DNA of 44,174 bases, from the NCBI GenBank assembly GCA_007693745.1, contig REDA01000005.1, positions 1 to 44,174 on the forward strand, read 5' to 3'. The position numbers were made by a program, and so were the translations under genes. The notes under the pieces were generated by a model. The model made no database searches and had not been told where the DNA came from. It saw only the letters and a list, made by a program, of their open reading frames with translations. Below are positions 35,390-44,110 of this stretch, piece by piece; position 1 is the stretch's first letter, and the number at the start of each line of letters is the position of its first letter. This DNA is from Balneolaceae bacterium. Lineage in GTDB: Bacteria > Bacteroidota > Rhodothermia > Balneolales > Balneolaceae.

Positions 35390-36402
35390 CGCTGTTCGGC
35401 AAAATTCCTCGCTTTTTTTCCCATTTCAAGAAGTTTTGCATCGTCATCAAGTAGTTTCAGAATCTCATCTGAAGCCCTTTTTTTTCTGCTGATTCGCAAA
35501 CCGATGTCCGCCGGCAGTACATCGGAAGCAATAGACTGCCCAAAAGCGATCACCGGGACTCCGCAGGCGGCGGCCTCGGGGATTACCCTCGGGAAGTGAT
35601 CGTTCAGGCTGGTATGAAAAAAAGAGCGGGCCTTGACGAGATACTCAGGAATCTGATGATTGGGAACCTGTCCCAGCCATTCTATATCCGGCATCTGTTT
35701 TCTGAGAGCCTCTTCTGCAGCACCCCCACCCAAAACAGCGACCCTGAGAGAGCCCGACAGCTCTTTCAGGGCAGAATAGTCTTTATAATAATCCATCAGC
35801 CTGCCGGCAGTAATCACATCCCACTCTTTGGAAACCGTCTGATTTGGGCAAAAGTGTTCTGTATCAACGGATTTTGGAAGAATGAATGCATTCGGGTTGA
35901 TCGTTGATCTGCTGAACTGTTTTCTGAACCAGGTCGGGTTACGCAGAAAAGTGAGCTGATTGCGGGTTTCACAAAGCACTGACGAAGCCGCTGAATTAAA
36001 GCGGCTATGATATTCACCACCCACGACGAAGGACCAGGGAATAGTGCGTGGAATCAAAAGATCCTTAAGGATCTGAAGGCCGGCCCCCCCGTCGGTACCC
36101 TTCAGGAAAAGATGGCCTATTTCCTGATCCCCGGCGTATCGGACCAGCTCTCTGCTGGTATGCTTTTTGGTCCGGCCGGAGAGGGAGTCGGCCGGGAAAA
36201 GACGTATCGTAACCGATATGTCATCATTCCACCGGTACGTATGAACGGACGATTTTTTACCTACCGCCCATAATTCGCACGGATACCCCAGGCTCACAGT
36301 GAGGGCGGGCATCCATTTATCCCTGTTTTCAAGAGAAAGCCACTGCTCTTCCGAAAGCCCCTCATGATAGATGGGATAGGTTTGTAAAAAAATTACATTC
36401 AT
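35335..36402 (-). CDS. Family 4-type glycosyltransferase (GT-B fold)
   Basis: This 355-residue protein has the C-terminal GT-B nucleotide-sugar domain with TAGRLMDYYKDYSALKEL (198-215), a WLGQVPNHQIPEYL segment and the retaining GT4-type ExE-like motif HFPRVIPEAAACGVPVIAFG (269-288, with Glu276 and Ala-rich continuation). The N-terminal domain starts with MNVIFLQTYPIYHEGL, the usual acceptor-domain beta-strand and loop. It is the first gene of the minus-strand stretch, divergent from guaB with a 205-bp intergenic region. The sugar donor and acceptor are unknown. Together with the FkbM methyltransferase and the membrane protein it suggests assembly of a methylated surface glycan. Confidence 0.86.
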   Translation of the reverse strand: MNVIFLQTYPIYHEGLSEEQWLSLENRDKWMPALTVSLGYPCELWAVGKKSSVHTYRWNDDISVTIRLFPADSLSGRTKKHTSRELVRYAGDQEIGHLFLKGTDGGAGLQILKDLLIPRTIPWSFVVGGEYHSRFNSAASSVLCETRNQLTFLRNPTWFRKQFSRSTINPNAFILPKSVDTEHFCPNQTVSKEWDVITAGRLMDYYKDYSALKELSGSLRVAVLGGGAAEEALRKQMPDIEWLGQVPNHQIPEYLVKARSFFHTSLNDHFPRVIPEAAACGVPVIAFGQSIASDVLPADIGLRISRKKRASDEILKLLDDDAKLLEMGKKARNFAEQRWHKHSSLPLLKKVLGAY

Positions 36403-36607
36403 GCCATTAAAGTAGTGAGCAGCACAGGAGAATTCAGTAAAAAAAAGGGTATCAGCCCATTCAGGAATTTCGGACGCAACCGGTTATAAGCCGCTTTTTA
36501 AAAGATAAAGAAGTTTTCAACGGCTCCCACGATAAATTTGGAAAAGGTCCGTTATAGTTCGCGGGGTTTTTTTATCTTATCAAAAATGTAAACCACGAGC
36601 CACTACC

Positions 36608-38083
36608 ATGGATAAACTCAACCCAACAGACAAGATATCCCGGCAGGGTCTGACCTATGATGATGTACTGCTCGTTCCGGGTTACTCAGCTGTATTGCCC
36701 AGAGATACCGATACCCGTGTGGAGCTTGCTCCCGGACTGACGTTGAACATTCCCGTAATGAGTGCGGCAATGGATACAGTATCAGAATACAGGCTGGCTA
36801 TTTCCCTGGCAAGAGAAGGTGGTATTGCCATGCTGCACAAGAATATGACCATTGAGGAGCAGGCTGAACATGTAAGACTTGTCAAACGAAGTGAAAGCGG
36901 GATGATTGTGGATCCGGTAACACTGCCGCCGGAAGCGACGGTGAAAGATGCGCGGGCATTAATGAGAATGCACAAGATCGGGGGAATACCGATTGTAGAG
37001 CAGGGAAACCGCCTCATCGGTATTGTCACCAATCGTGATCTTCGCTTTGAACATTCCGAAAATAAAACACTCGGGGTGATCATGACGAGGGACAATCTGA
37101 TTACGGCCAAGGAAAACACAAGTCTGGAAGAGGCGGAACAGATCCTGCAGCAGTATAAAGTTGAGAAGCTTCCGATTGTCAGCAAAGAGAAAATTCTGGT
37201 TGGACTGATTACGTTTAAGGATATAGAGAAAAAGATGAACTTTCCCAACGCCTGCAAGGATGAAATGGGCCGGTTGCGTGTGGGAGCTGCCGTGGGTGTA
37301 ACTCCCGATACGATGGAGCGGATAGAAGCGCTGGTTGAATCCGGGGTTGATATGGTTACTGTTGATACGGCACATGGCCATTCCCGGGGTGTTCTTGAGA
37401 TGGTGAAACGAATAAAAACGAAGTATCCCGAACTGGCTGTTGTTGGCGGAAATATCGCAACAGCTTCTGCAGCGGAAGCGTTGATTGACGCAGGAGCCGA
37501 TGTGGTAAAAGTTGGTGTGGGACCCGGTTCCATCTGTACAACCAGAGTTGTAACGGGCGTGGGAGTTCCCCAGCTTTCGGCAGTAATGGAAGTGGCACAG
37601 GTGACTTCAAAAAGGGGTGTGGGGCTGATCGCCGACGGGGGGATCAAACAGACCGGTGATATTCCAAAGGCGATTGCGGGTGGCGCCGATGCCGTAATGA
37701 TGGGTTCCATGTTTGCGGGGGTTGACGAGAGTCCGGGTGAAACCGTTATCTACGAAGCAAGAAAATATAAATCCTACAGAGGTATGGGAAGCCTGGGTGC
37801 CATGAAAAGGGGATCCAAAGACAGATACTTTCAGGATGTTGAAGATGATCTGAAGCTGGTTCCGGAGGGAATCGAGGGGAGAGTTCCCTACAAGGGCATG
37901 CTGGGTGAAGTTGTGCATCAGATTACCGGCGGTCTGCGGGCCGCCATGGGGTATGTGGGAGCGGCGGATATCAAGTCGCTCAAGAAAGCGGAGTTTGTGA
38001 AAATATCCCCGGCCGGTTACAGGGAGAGCCACCCGCATTCTGTACAGATTACAAAAGAAGCGCCAAATTATTCTGTCTCCTGA
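36608..38083 (+). CDS. guaB: Inosine-5'-monophosphate dehydrogenase
   Basis: This 491-residue enzyme oxidises IMP to XMP, the first step of GMP synthesis. The (beta/alpha)8 barrel is interrupted by a CBS pair (about 95-215). The catalytic cysteine loop is GPGSICTTR with Cys310 as nucleophile, and the flap contains RGMGSLGAMK. The opening LTYDDVLLVPGYSAVLP is diagnostic. The length is standard (about 485-500). It stands alone: the divergent neighbour is a glycosyltransferase, and the next gene follows after 49 bp without a terminator that I can see. No XMP-binding or adenine-binding riboswitch is apparent upstream. Confidence 0.97.
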   Translation: MDKLNPTDKISRQGLTYDDVLLVPGYSAVLPRDTDTRVELAPGLTLNIPVMSAAMDTVSEYRLAISLAREGGIAMLHKNMTIEEQAEHVRLVKRSESGMIVDPVTLPPEATVKDARALMRMHKIGGIPIVEQGNRLIGIVTNRDLRFEHSENKTLGVIMTRDNLITAKENTSLEEAEQILQQYKVEKLPIVSKEKILVGLITFKDIEKKMNFPNACKDEMGRLRVGAAVGVTPDTMERIEALVESGVDMVTVDTAHGHSRGVLEMVKRIKTKYPELAVVGGNIATASAAEALIDAGADVVKVGVGPGSICTTRVVTGVGVPQLSAVMEVAQVTSKRGVGLIADGGIKQTGDIPKAIAGGADAVMMGSMFAGVDESPGETVIYEARKYKSYRGMGSLGAMKRGSKDRYFQDVEDDLKLVPEGIEGRVPYKGMLGEVVHQITGGLRAAMGYVGAADIKSLKKAEFVKISPAGYRESHPHSVQITKEAPNYSVS

Positions 38084-38132
38084 GGCACGTGAGCAGCCTT
38101 TCGCAGACCGCAATTGATTTCAGCCCGAGCCT

Positions 38133-38978
38133 ATGTGGGAATTTCTAAAAAGAGTATTTACCGAAAAAAAAGAAGGGGTTACACTCGTTCTTCTGGATGA
38201 GAATGAACCCGATATGGCCACTTCATTCAGGCTCAGGTCCAAAGACATGATTCTTGTGATGCTGGTCGTTGCTGCATTTTCGGTGTTTTTATCCGGGCTG
38301 ATATTTTTCTTTACCCCTTTAAACAGTGTCTACCAGAGAAAGCTGGATGATAACTTCCGCAGTGAGGTTATCGCCATTAGCGAAAGGGTGAATGCCCTTC
38401 AGGACTCGCTGCTTGCAAGGGATATGCAGCTGGATGATCTGAAATCGTTTGTCAGGGATGTTCCGGACACCCTGTTTGATGTTCGTGGCGATCTGATTGC
38501 CAATATCAGTCAGCCGGCCAGCCGTTTTTACAGGGGCTCGGCACCCGTATATGCATATGAAATGCTCACGCCCGATGAAATTCAAAATTTCATGAGAACC
38601 GGAAGCGGGCGGCAATTTCCAGGACTTTTCCCCGTTGAAGGAGCTCTTACGCAGCATTTTTCAAGAGAATCAGGACACCTGGGTATTGACATAGCGGCCC
38701 CTTCCGGACGAGAGTTCAGGGCGATTGCAGGAGGGATGGTCGTAAATACTTCCTGGACCATTAACTACGGATTAATGATTTATGTTCAGCATCGTGATGG
38801 CATTATGAGTATTTACAAACATGCTGAACAACTCAATAAGTCGAAAGGGGATTTTGTTCTGAAAGGGCAAACTCTGGGAAGGGTCGGGCACAGAGGGGTG
38901 TTAAGCAGTGGTTCTCACCTGCATCTTGAAATATGGAAAAACGGAATCCCTCAAGATCCGCTTCATTTTTTAATTTAA
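38133..38978 (+). CDS. M23-family peptidoglycan endopeptidase, membrane-anchored
   Basis: This 281-residue protein has a short cytoplasmic N-terminus, one transmembrane helix (about 45-68), a helical coiled-coil-like stalk (about 75-125), and a C-terminal LytM/M23 domain. The zinc and catalytic motifs are intact: HLGID (the HxxxD motif, near 182) and the final HLHLE, with YKHAEQL between them. It should therefore be an active endopeptidase that cuts peptide cross-links in the periplasm. It is 15 bp upstream of a bactofilin gene; this pairing is known from other bacteria (for example Csd1/CcmA in Helicobacter), where the bactofilin positions the enzyme to shape the cell. Confidence 0.93.
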   Translation: MWEFLKRVFTEKKEGVTLVLLDENEPDMATSFRLRSKDMILVMLVVAAFSVFLSGLIFFFTPLNSVYQRKLDDNFRSEVIAISERVNALQDSLLARDMQLDDLKSFVRDVPDTLFDVRGDLIANISQPASRFYRGSAPVYAYEMLTPDEIQNFMRTGSGRQFPGLFPVEGALTQHFSRESGHLGIDIAAPSGREFRAIAGGMVVNTSWTINYGLMIYVQHRDGIMSIYKHAEQLNKSKGDFVLKGQTLGRVGHRGVLSSGSHLHLEIWKNGIPQDPLHFLI

Positions 38979-38993
38979 ATTGTATATTGTTAC

Positions 38994-39425
38994 ATGTTCA
39001 CACAAAAAAATCCTGCACCATTGAACGGAACAGCAAATAAAATGCCCAATCTGAATATGATCAGTGAGGGAACATCGGTTAAAGGAACCATCAACTCGAA
39101 GAGTGATATAAGAATTGCAGGCCGCATCGAGGGGGAGATTGTGTGCAAAGGCAAGGTTATCATCTCATCGCCTGCTGAAATAGAGGGCAATATCAGTTCT
39201 ATTGAAGCAGATGTTGCCGGCAAAGTAAGAGGGATTTTGAAGATCACCGGCAAAGTGACACTTCGGAATACGGCACAAATGATCGGGGATATCATCACAA
39301 AATCGCTGGTAGTGGAAGAGGGCGCCTTTATCAATGGCAGCTGCCGTATGAGTAAACAGGATATCGTGGAAAACCTCCCGTCCAAGGGCTTTCAGCGGGC
39401 GGAACTCGTGAACCAAAATTCCTGA
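38994..39425 (+). CDS. Bactofilin (polymer-forming cytoskeletal protein)
   Basis: This 143-residue protein consists of a short unstructured N-terminus, the bactofilin beta-helix core (about 20-120) made of short repeats such as SDIRIAGRIEGEIVCKGKV and AEIEGNISSIEADVAGKVRG, and a short C-terminal tail. Bactofilins form nucleotide-free filaments at the inner membrane and act as scaffolds for cell-wall enzymes. The adjacent M23 endopeptidase gene, 15 bp upstream, is the likely partner. The gene is followed after 5 bp by the ATP synthase cluster, so the two may be co-transcribed. The N-terminal tail is short, as in small bactofilins. Confidence 0.94.
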   Translation: MFTQKNPAPLNGTANKMPNLNMISEGTSVKGTINSKSDIRIAGRIEGEIVCKGKVIISSPAEIEGNISSIEADVAGKVRGILKITGKVTLRNTAQMIGDIITKSLVVEEGAFINGSCRMSKQDIVENLPSKGFQRAELVNQNS

Positions 39426-39430
39426 TCTTC

Positions 39431-39655
39431 TTGTTCAGCGGATCCGGGAATAAAAAATATATCGAATTCCTTGGGCTTGGCGCAGAGCTGGCGGTCGCAC
39501 TCAGTGCCCCTGTACTGGCCGGATATTGGCTGGATCAGAGATGGGAGACTTCCCCCTGGATGTTACTTGCCGGCATTGTAACCGGATTGCTTATTATGAC
39601 CGGTATTTTCTCGAGGGTAATCAAAAAGGTCACCTCTGGCATGGGTGACAAATGA
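39431..39655 (+). CDS. AtpZ/AtpI-type small membrane protein of the ATP synthase cluster
   Basis: This 74-residue protein has two transmembrane segments (about 14-34 and 42-62) and the stretch AELAVALSAPVLAGYWLDQRW, which is typical of AtpZ proteins that precede the F-ATPase genes in many bacteria. They are thought to help assembly of the c-ring or Mg2+/Ca2+ supply; the exact role is debated. The only start that gives the whole domain is TTG at 39431, 5 bp after the bactofilin stop; no ATG or GTG occurs in frame before the first helix. The start is therefore uncertain by a few residues. Confidence 0.8.
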   Translation: MFSGSGNKKYIEFLGLGAELAVALSAPVLAGYWLDQRWETSPWMLLAGIVTGLLIMTGIFSRVIKKVTSGMGDK

Positions 39656-39658
39656 ATT

Positions 39659-40054
39659 ATGAGCTTTTATAACAGGAAAGAACTCCGGCGACTGCTGATA
39701 TACGGCTTACTGCTCCCCTCTGCTGTTTTAATTCTGATGCTGATTAGTTTCCCACAGATATCTGCGCCAGCTGTGATCTCAGGATTTCTGCTGGGATTTT
39801 TGGCAGTTGGCTTGCAGTTGGGAGCTCTTTTTATTTATCGCAGGAAAGGGCTGGAAAATTTTGTGAAATACTACTACTACAGCCTCGCAGCACGTTTTTT
39901 TTTGATATGTGCACTATTTGCGCTTGTTTTAATCCTTACAAAAATCGATGAAACAGGGTTTACTTTTAGCTTCATAATTTCTTATGTTTGTTATTCTGTT
40001 TTTGAAGTGATTTACCTTACGAATAAAATTAATCATACGAACAGTTCGTTCTGA
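39659..40054 (+). CDS. AtpI-like four-helix membrane protein of the ATP synthase cluster
   Basis: This 131-residue protein has four predicted transmembrane segments (about 13-31, 37-57, 75-95 and 103-121) with a basic loop RRKGLENFVKYYYY between the second and third. Its place directly before atpB, and its size, fit the AtpI / F-ATPase subunit I family, though sequence conservation in that family is low. The role would be assembly of the membrane sector. The ATG at 39659 follows the atpZ stop (ATGA...ATTATG) by 3 bp. It ends 8 bp before atpB. The assignment rests on context and topology, not on motifs. Confidence 0.7.
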   Translation: MSFYNRKELRRLLIYGLLLPSAVLILMLISFPQISAPAVISGFLLGFLAVGLQLGALFIYRRKGLENFVKYYYYSLAARFFLICALFALVLILTKIDETGFTFSFIISYVCYSVFEVIYLTNKINHTNSSF

Positions 40055-40062
40055 CACAGAGA

Positions 40063-41130
40063 ATGCCTTCAGGAAAGATTATTTTCCCCTTAGTTATCGT
40101 ATTATTGCATTTAATCAGCACCCCTCTTTTTGCAGAAGGTTCTGATCTTTCCAGTACAGATGCTGCAGAAGCCTCTGACCCGCCCATTGATGTGATGGGG
40201 AAAGTTTCAAATCACGACTATTTTGAGTTACCCTGGACCAAGGTGTATCTGCCCAGGATTTTGTGGTCAGGCGGTGAATGGAAATTCTACTCAAATACCA
40301 AAGAAGCCACCGAGTCAGGACTATTTCAGGTAACAGAAGCAGGTTTGGTTCGTACCGACGGTGAAGCAATCACACTCGATTTATCGATTACATCTCACCT
40401 GATCTATGTCTGGTTTGGTCTGTTGCTGACCTTTATCATCACCTGGCTGGCTGGTCGTCAATACCGTGCAGGACCGGGACGAGTGAGTGAGCCAAGGGGT
40501 GCATTTCAGAATATATTTGAAGTCTTCTTTACATTTATTCGTGATCAGATCGCAAAAGAGTTTATCCCTGCCGACAAATACAGGAAGTTTGTGCCCTTTC
40601 TTTTCACCATGTTTATGACCATAGCGTTTTTAAACCTTTTTGGTCTGCTTCCCTGGGCTGCAGCCGCTACTGCAAATCTAACTGTCACAGCAACACTGGC
40701 CATCATAACATTTTTTGTAACGCAATTAAACGGTACAAGGGATCACTGGGCTCATGTATTTGTGTTTCCCGGCGTACCTGCATGGTCCCGGATAATTCTC
40801 ACACCCGTTGAAATACTTGGGCTTTTTACCAAACCATTTGCTCTGGCTATTCGTCTTTTTGCAAACATGCTTTCAGGGAAAATTATGATTGTGAGCATTC
40901 TTGGACTGGTATTTGTTTTTACCGAAATGTTCGGAGCATGGGTAGGTGTGAGTTCAGGTGTCTTTTGGGTTCTGCTGACAACGGCTCTCTACTTTCTGAA
41001 GGCACTTGTGGCATTTATCCAGGCCTATGTATTTACCCTGCTTTCTGCAGTATTCATCGGGATGGCAGTGGAAGAGCATCACCATGAGCATGATGAGACA
41101 TCTGTTGCGCATGCAAAAGATGTGAATTAA
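40063..41130 (+). CDS. atpB: ATP synthase F0 subunit a
   Basis: This 355-residue membrane protein forms the proton half-channels next to the c-ring. The essential stator arginine is Arg264 in FALAIRLFANMLSGK. NLFGLLPWAAAATANLTVT (191-209) and the C-terminal helix segment LVAFIQAYVFTLLSAVFIGMAVEEH are the other hallmarks. It is longer than E. coli subunit a (271) because of an N-terminal signal-like helix (residues 6-25) followed by a periplasmic extension to about 105, as is common in Bacteroidota. The C-terminus is histidine-rich (HHHEHDE). It is second in the atp run and 37 bp before atpE. Confidence 0.95.
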   Translation: MPSGKIIFPLVIVLLHLISTPLFAEGSDLSSTDAAEASDPPIDVMGKVSNHDYFELPWTKVYLPRILWSGGEWKFYSNTKEATESGLFQVTEAGLVRTDGEAITLDLSITSHLIYVWFGLLLTFIITWLAGRQYRAGPGRVSEPRGAFQNIFEVFFTFIRDQIAKEFIPADKYRKFVPFLFTMFMTIAFLNLFGLLPWAAAATANLTVTATLAIITFFVTQLNGTRDHWAHVFVFPGVPAWSRIILTPVEILGLFTKPFALAIRLFANMLSGKIMIVSILGLVFVFTEMFGAWVGVSSGVFWVLLTTALYFLKALVAFIQAYVFTLLSAVFIGMAVEEHHHEHDETSVAHAKDVN

Positions 41131-41167
41131 CGATAAAACACTTAAACAAAACAAATAGGTAACAATT

Positions 41168-41392
41168 ATGAGTGCATTAGCAGCAGGAATAGGAGCCGGT
41201 ATTATTGCTTTTTCAGCAGCTTTCGGTATTGGTATGATTGGAAAAAGTGCAACAGAAAGCATTGCGAGACAGCCAGAGGCTGCAGGTGATATCCGGGGTG
41301 CTATGTTGCTTACAGCTGTATTTATCGAAGGTGTTGCTCTGATTGGAGCAATTGTCTGTATCATTCTTGCGCTTGGATTGGGTGCAGATTAA
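41168..41392 (+). CDS. atpE: ATP synthase F0 subunit c
   Basis: This 74-residue hairpin protein forms the rotor ring. Helix 1 (about 5-26) is glycine/alanine-rich (GAGIIAFSAAFGIGMIG), the polar loop is ARQPEA (33-38), and helix 2 carries the ion-binding carboxylate Glu54 in VFIEGVALIG. The residues that mark Na+-binding rings (a helix-1 Gln and a Ser or Thr right after the Glu) are absent, so proton coupling is likely. Length is standard. Confidence 0.97.
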   Translation: MSALAAGIGAGIIAFSAAFGIGMIGKSATESIARQPEAAGDIRGAMLLTAVFIEGVALIGAIVCIILALGLGAD

Positions 41393-41401
41393 CAGAGCCT
41401 T

Positions 41402-41917
41402 ATGATGTACTATTTTCTCTCAGGCGGATTGCTTTCGTTTGAAACCGGTTTTGGTGTCTGGGTACTATTTTCTACTCTGCTTTTTTTATGGGCAATGAAC
41501 AGATGGCTCGTTCCGCCTATAATGAATGCGCTGAATGAGAGAGAAGATAGTATCAAAAACTCTCTTGAGGCTGCTGAAAAAGCACTCTCAAGAGCTGAAG
41601 AGATCTCCCGGGACAATGAAAAAGCGCTCAAGGACGCCGAATCAGCAGCTCAGCAAATCCGTAAGGAAGCCATTGCAGATGCGGAACAACTGCGTACAGA
41701 GCGTATAGAAAAATCCAAACAGGAAGCGGCGCGTATCCTCGAAGAGGCGCGTAATACAATCGAGCAGGAAAAACTGAAGGCACTGAGGGAGCTGAAGAAT
41801 GAAGTAGCTGAACTTGCTATTGAATCAGCCTCTCTGATTATCAAATCAGAGCTCGACAGTAAAAAGAACAGAAAACTTGTAGATTCATTTATTCAGGATC
41901 TATCCAAGAGGAATTAA
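41402..41917 (+). CDS. atpF: ATP synthase F0 subunit b
   Basis: This 171-residue subunit has one N-terminal membrane helix (about 12-32) followed by a long charged helix forming the peripheral stalk (about 40-150, with runs such as EDSIKNSLEAAEKALSRAEE). It links the membrane sector to the F1 head. The gene begins with two ATG codons in a row (41402 and 41405); the choice makes no functional difference. It starts 9 bp after atpE and ends 3 bp before atpH. Length is within the normal range (150-175). Confidence 0.95.
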   Translation: MMYYFLSGGLLSFETGFGVWVLFSTLLFLWAMNRWLVPPIMNALNEREDSIKNSLEAAEKALSRAEEISRDNEKALKDAESAAQQIRKEAIADAEQLRTERIEKSKQEAARILEEARNTIEQEKLKALRELKNEVAELAIESASLIIKSELDSKKNRKLVDSFIQDLSKRN

Positions 41918-41920
41918 AAG

Positions 41921-42469
41921 ATGAGTGCAAGTCAGGCGATCAGACGTTACGCTAAAGCGATGTTAGACAGCGCCTCAGAGACGGGTCAGCAGGAAACACG
42001 GTTTAAGGATTTCCAGTTGATCGGGAATACACTGAACTCATCTCCGGATCTTGGTTTGTTCCTGAAAAGCCCTGTGATAAGACAGGCGCAGAAAAAAGCT
42101 GTTCTCAGGGATATTTTTAAAGGCAAGGTAGATTCGGCAACCATGCAGTTTCTCTCGCTTTTGTCCGACAAAAAAAGGGAGGCTCTGCTCAATGGGATCG
42201 CAACCTCCTACATGAAGCAGTACAAGGACTTCCTCGGGATTATCGAGATAAGGGTCGTTTCATCAGATCCTCTGTCATCTGATCAGATCAAACAGCTTGA
42301 GAAAGAATTGATAAAGCTGACTGATTCAAAAGTTGAACTCAGTACAGAAATCGATGAAAGCCTGATTGGTGGCATCCTGATACAGATCGAGGATACTGTC
42401 ATAGATGGTTCAGTAAAACAGAAATTATCCAGGCTGAAAGAGAAGTATACTTCAGCAGTTTTTGAATAA
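41921..42469 (+). CDS. atpH: ATP synthase F1 subunit delta
   Basis: This 182-residue protein starts with the delta/OSCP helical domain (MSASQAIRRYAKAMLDSA; residues 1-105) and ends with the conserved IDESLIGGILIQIEDTVIDGSVKQKLSRL segment (about 145-173), the family signature. It joins the b stalk to the top of the alpha3-beta3 head. The gene follows atpF after 3 bp and precedes atpA by 20 bp, consistent with tight co-transcription. Length matches the family (about 175-185). Confidence 0.95.
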   Translation: MSASQAIRRYAKAMLDSASETGQQETRFKDFQLIGNTLNSSPDLGLFLKSPVIRQAQKKAVLRDIFKGKVDSATMQFLSLLSDKKREALLNGIATSYMKQYKDFLGIIEIRVVSSDPLSSDQIKQLEKELIKLTDSKVELSTEIDESLIGGILIQIEDTVIDGSVKQKLSRLKEKYTSAVFE

Positions 42470-42489
42470 AAAATTAACTAGGTATCAGA

Positions 42490-44106
42490 ATGAGTCAAGT
42501 AAGACCCGATGAAGTATCGGCGATATTACGAAAACAGCTTACCGGGTTTGAGGGTGAGGCCGACATTTATAATGTAGGAACCGTTCTCGAAGTTGGAGAT
42601 GGGATCGCACGTGTGTATGGTTTGTCCAAGGTGCAGGCAGGTGAGCTTGTTGAACTTCCGGATTCTCTCGACAGAGATGGAAATCCTGTGCGTGGTATGG
42701 TACTTAATCTCGAAGAAGATAACGTGGGTATTGTTCTCTTCGGTTCTTCCAATCTCGTGATGGAAGGACACACTGTAAAACGAACGGAAACGATTGCTTC
42801 ACTTCAGGTAGGCGAAGGATTACTTGGCCGGGTGATTGATCCCCTCGGCAAACCGCTCGACGGTGCCGGTGCCATTGCAGGCGAAACCATTGAACTGCCG
42901 CTGGAACGAAAAGCTCCGGGTGTGATTTACAGACAGCCGGTGAACGAACCTCTGCAGACCGGTATCAAGGCGATCGACTCCCTGATTCCGATCGGGCGGG
43001 GCCAGCGGGAACTTGTGATTGGTGATCGCCAGACGGGTAAAACAGCTGTTTTGCTCGACACAATCATCAATCAGAAAGACACTCAGGATACAGATACTCC
43101 GGTCTACTGCATCTATGTGGTAGTTGGCCAGAAAGGATCCACAGTGGCGTCCATCGTGAATACGCTGAAAGAACATGATGCGATGAGTTATACCACCATC
43201 GTGTCAGCTCCAGCCAGCGCCTCGGCACCCATGCGTTACATTGCACCTTTTGCAGGGGCTGCCATAGGTGAATATTTCCGGGATACCGGACGCCACGCCC
43301 TGGTGATATTTGATGATCTCTCAAAACAGGCTGTAGCCTACCGCGAACTTTCACTCCTTCTGAAAAGGCCACCGGGACGGGAAGCTTACCCCGGTGATGT
43401 ATTCTACCTGCACAGCCGGCTGCTGGAGCGTGCTGCTAAAATCATCAACAATGATGATGTAGCCAGAAAAATGAACAATATCCCGAAAGAACTGGCTCCT
43501 AAAGTGAAAGGCGGCGGATCCCTGACGGCACTTCCGGTAATTGAAACCCAGGCCGGAGACGTCTCAGCATATATCCCGACCAACGTAATCTCTATCACTG
43601 ATGGCCAGATATTTCTGGATACAGACCTGTTTAACTCCGGTATTCGTCCCGCTATCGATGTGGGTATCTCCGTATCGAGGGTAGGGGGCTCGGCCCAGGT
43701 GAAATCCATGAAGAAACTTTCCGGTACACTTAAACTTGACCTGGCTCAGTATCGGGAACTTGAAGCTTTTGCCAAGTTTGGTTCTGATCTTGATGCAGCA
43801 ACCCAGCGACAGCTAAAGAGAGGTGAGCGAACCGTTGAACTGATGAAACAGGGAGAATACAAGCCGCTTTCTGTTGACAAACAGATTGCACTGCTCAAAA
43901 TAAACAGTGAAGGCCTCTTTGAAAAACTGCCCGTGAATAAAATCAGGGAGTTTGAGGACACATTTCTGGAGACGATCGGTGTCAAGTTTTCAAAAAAAAT
44001 GGACGAACTTCGCAAATCAGGTGTATTGGATGACGAATTTTCCGGAGAGCTGGTTGCCGCCGCAAAAAGCACAATAGATCAAATTTTAGCCGTAGCTGAG
44101 GCATAA
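42490..44106 (+). CDS. atpA: ATP synthase F1 subunit alpha
   Basis: This 538-residue subunit carries the non-catalytic nucleotide site of the F1 head. The Walker A motif is GDRQTGKTA (178-186). An N-terminal beta-barrel domain (about 25-95) and a C-terminal helical bundle are present; the signature [17 protein letters not shown] is near 390. Complete and normal in length (about 500-550). atpG begins 4 bp downstream. Confidence 0.98.
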   Translation: MSQVRPDEVSAILRKQLTGFEGEADIYNVGTVLEVGDGIARVYGLSKVQAGELVELPDSLDRDGNPVRGMVLNLEEDNVGIVLFGSSNLVMEGHTVKRTETIASLQVGEGLLGRVIDPLGKPLDGAGAIAGETIELPLERKAPGVIYRQPVNEPLQTGIKAIDSLIPIGRGQRELVIGDRQTGKTAVLLDTIINQKDTQDTDTPVYCIYVVVGQKGSTVASIVNTLKEHDAMSYTTIVSAPASASAPMRYIAPFAGAAIGEYFRDTGRHALVIFDDLSKQAVAYRELSLLLKRPPGREAYPGDVFYLHSRLLERAAKIINNDDVARKMNNIPKELAPKVKGGGSLTALPVIETQAGDVSAYIPTNVISITDGQIFLDTDLFNSGIRPAIDVGISVSRVGGSAQVKSMKKLSGTLKLDLAQYRELEAFAKFGSDLDAATQRQLKRGERTVELMKQGEYKPLSVDKQIALLKINSEGLFEKLPVNKIREFEDTFLETIGVKFSKKMDELRKSGVLDDEFSGELVAAAKSTIDQILAVAEA

Positions 44107-44110
44107 ATTC

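Noticed and set aside
36403-36607. Promoter boxes or a riboswitch upstream of guaB
   Set aside because: Several partial matches to TAnnTTTG occur, but none has a TTG at 19-21 bp spacing, and no purine-type riboswitch junction is visible.
36682-37710. Long open frame (342 codons) on the minus strand opposite guaB
   Set aside because: It lies entirely antisense to a complete, motif-verified guaB. Its product is a Ser/Thr/Pro/Ile-rich low-complexity chain with no recognisable domain, as expected from the complement of a codon-biased gene.
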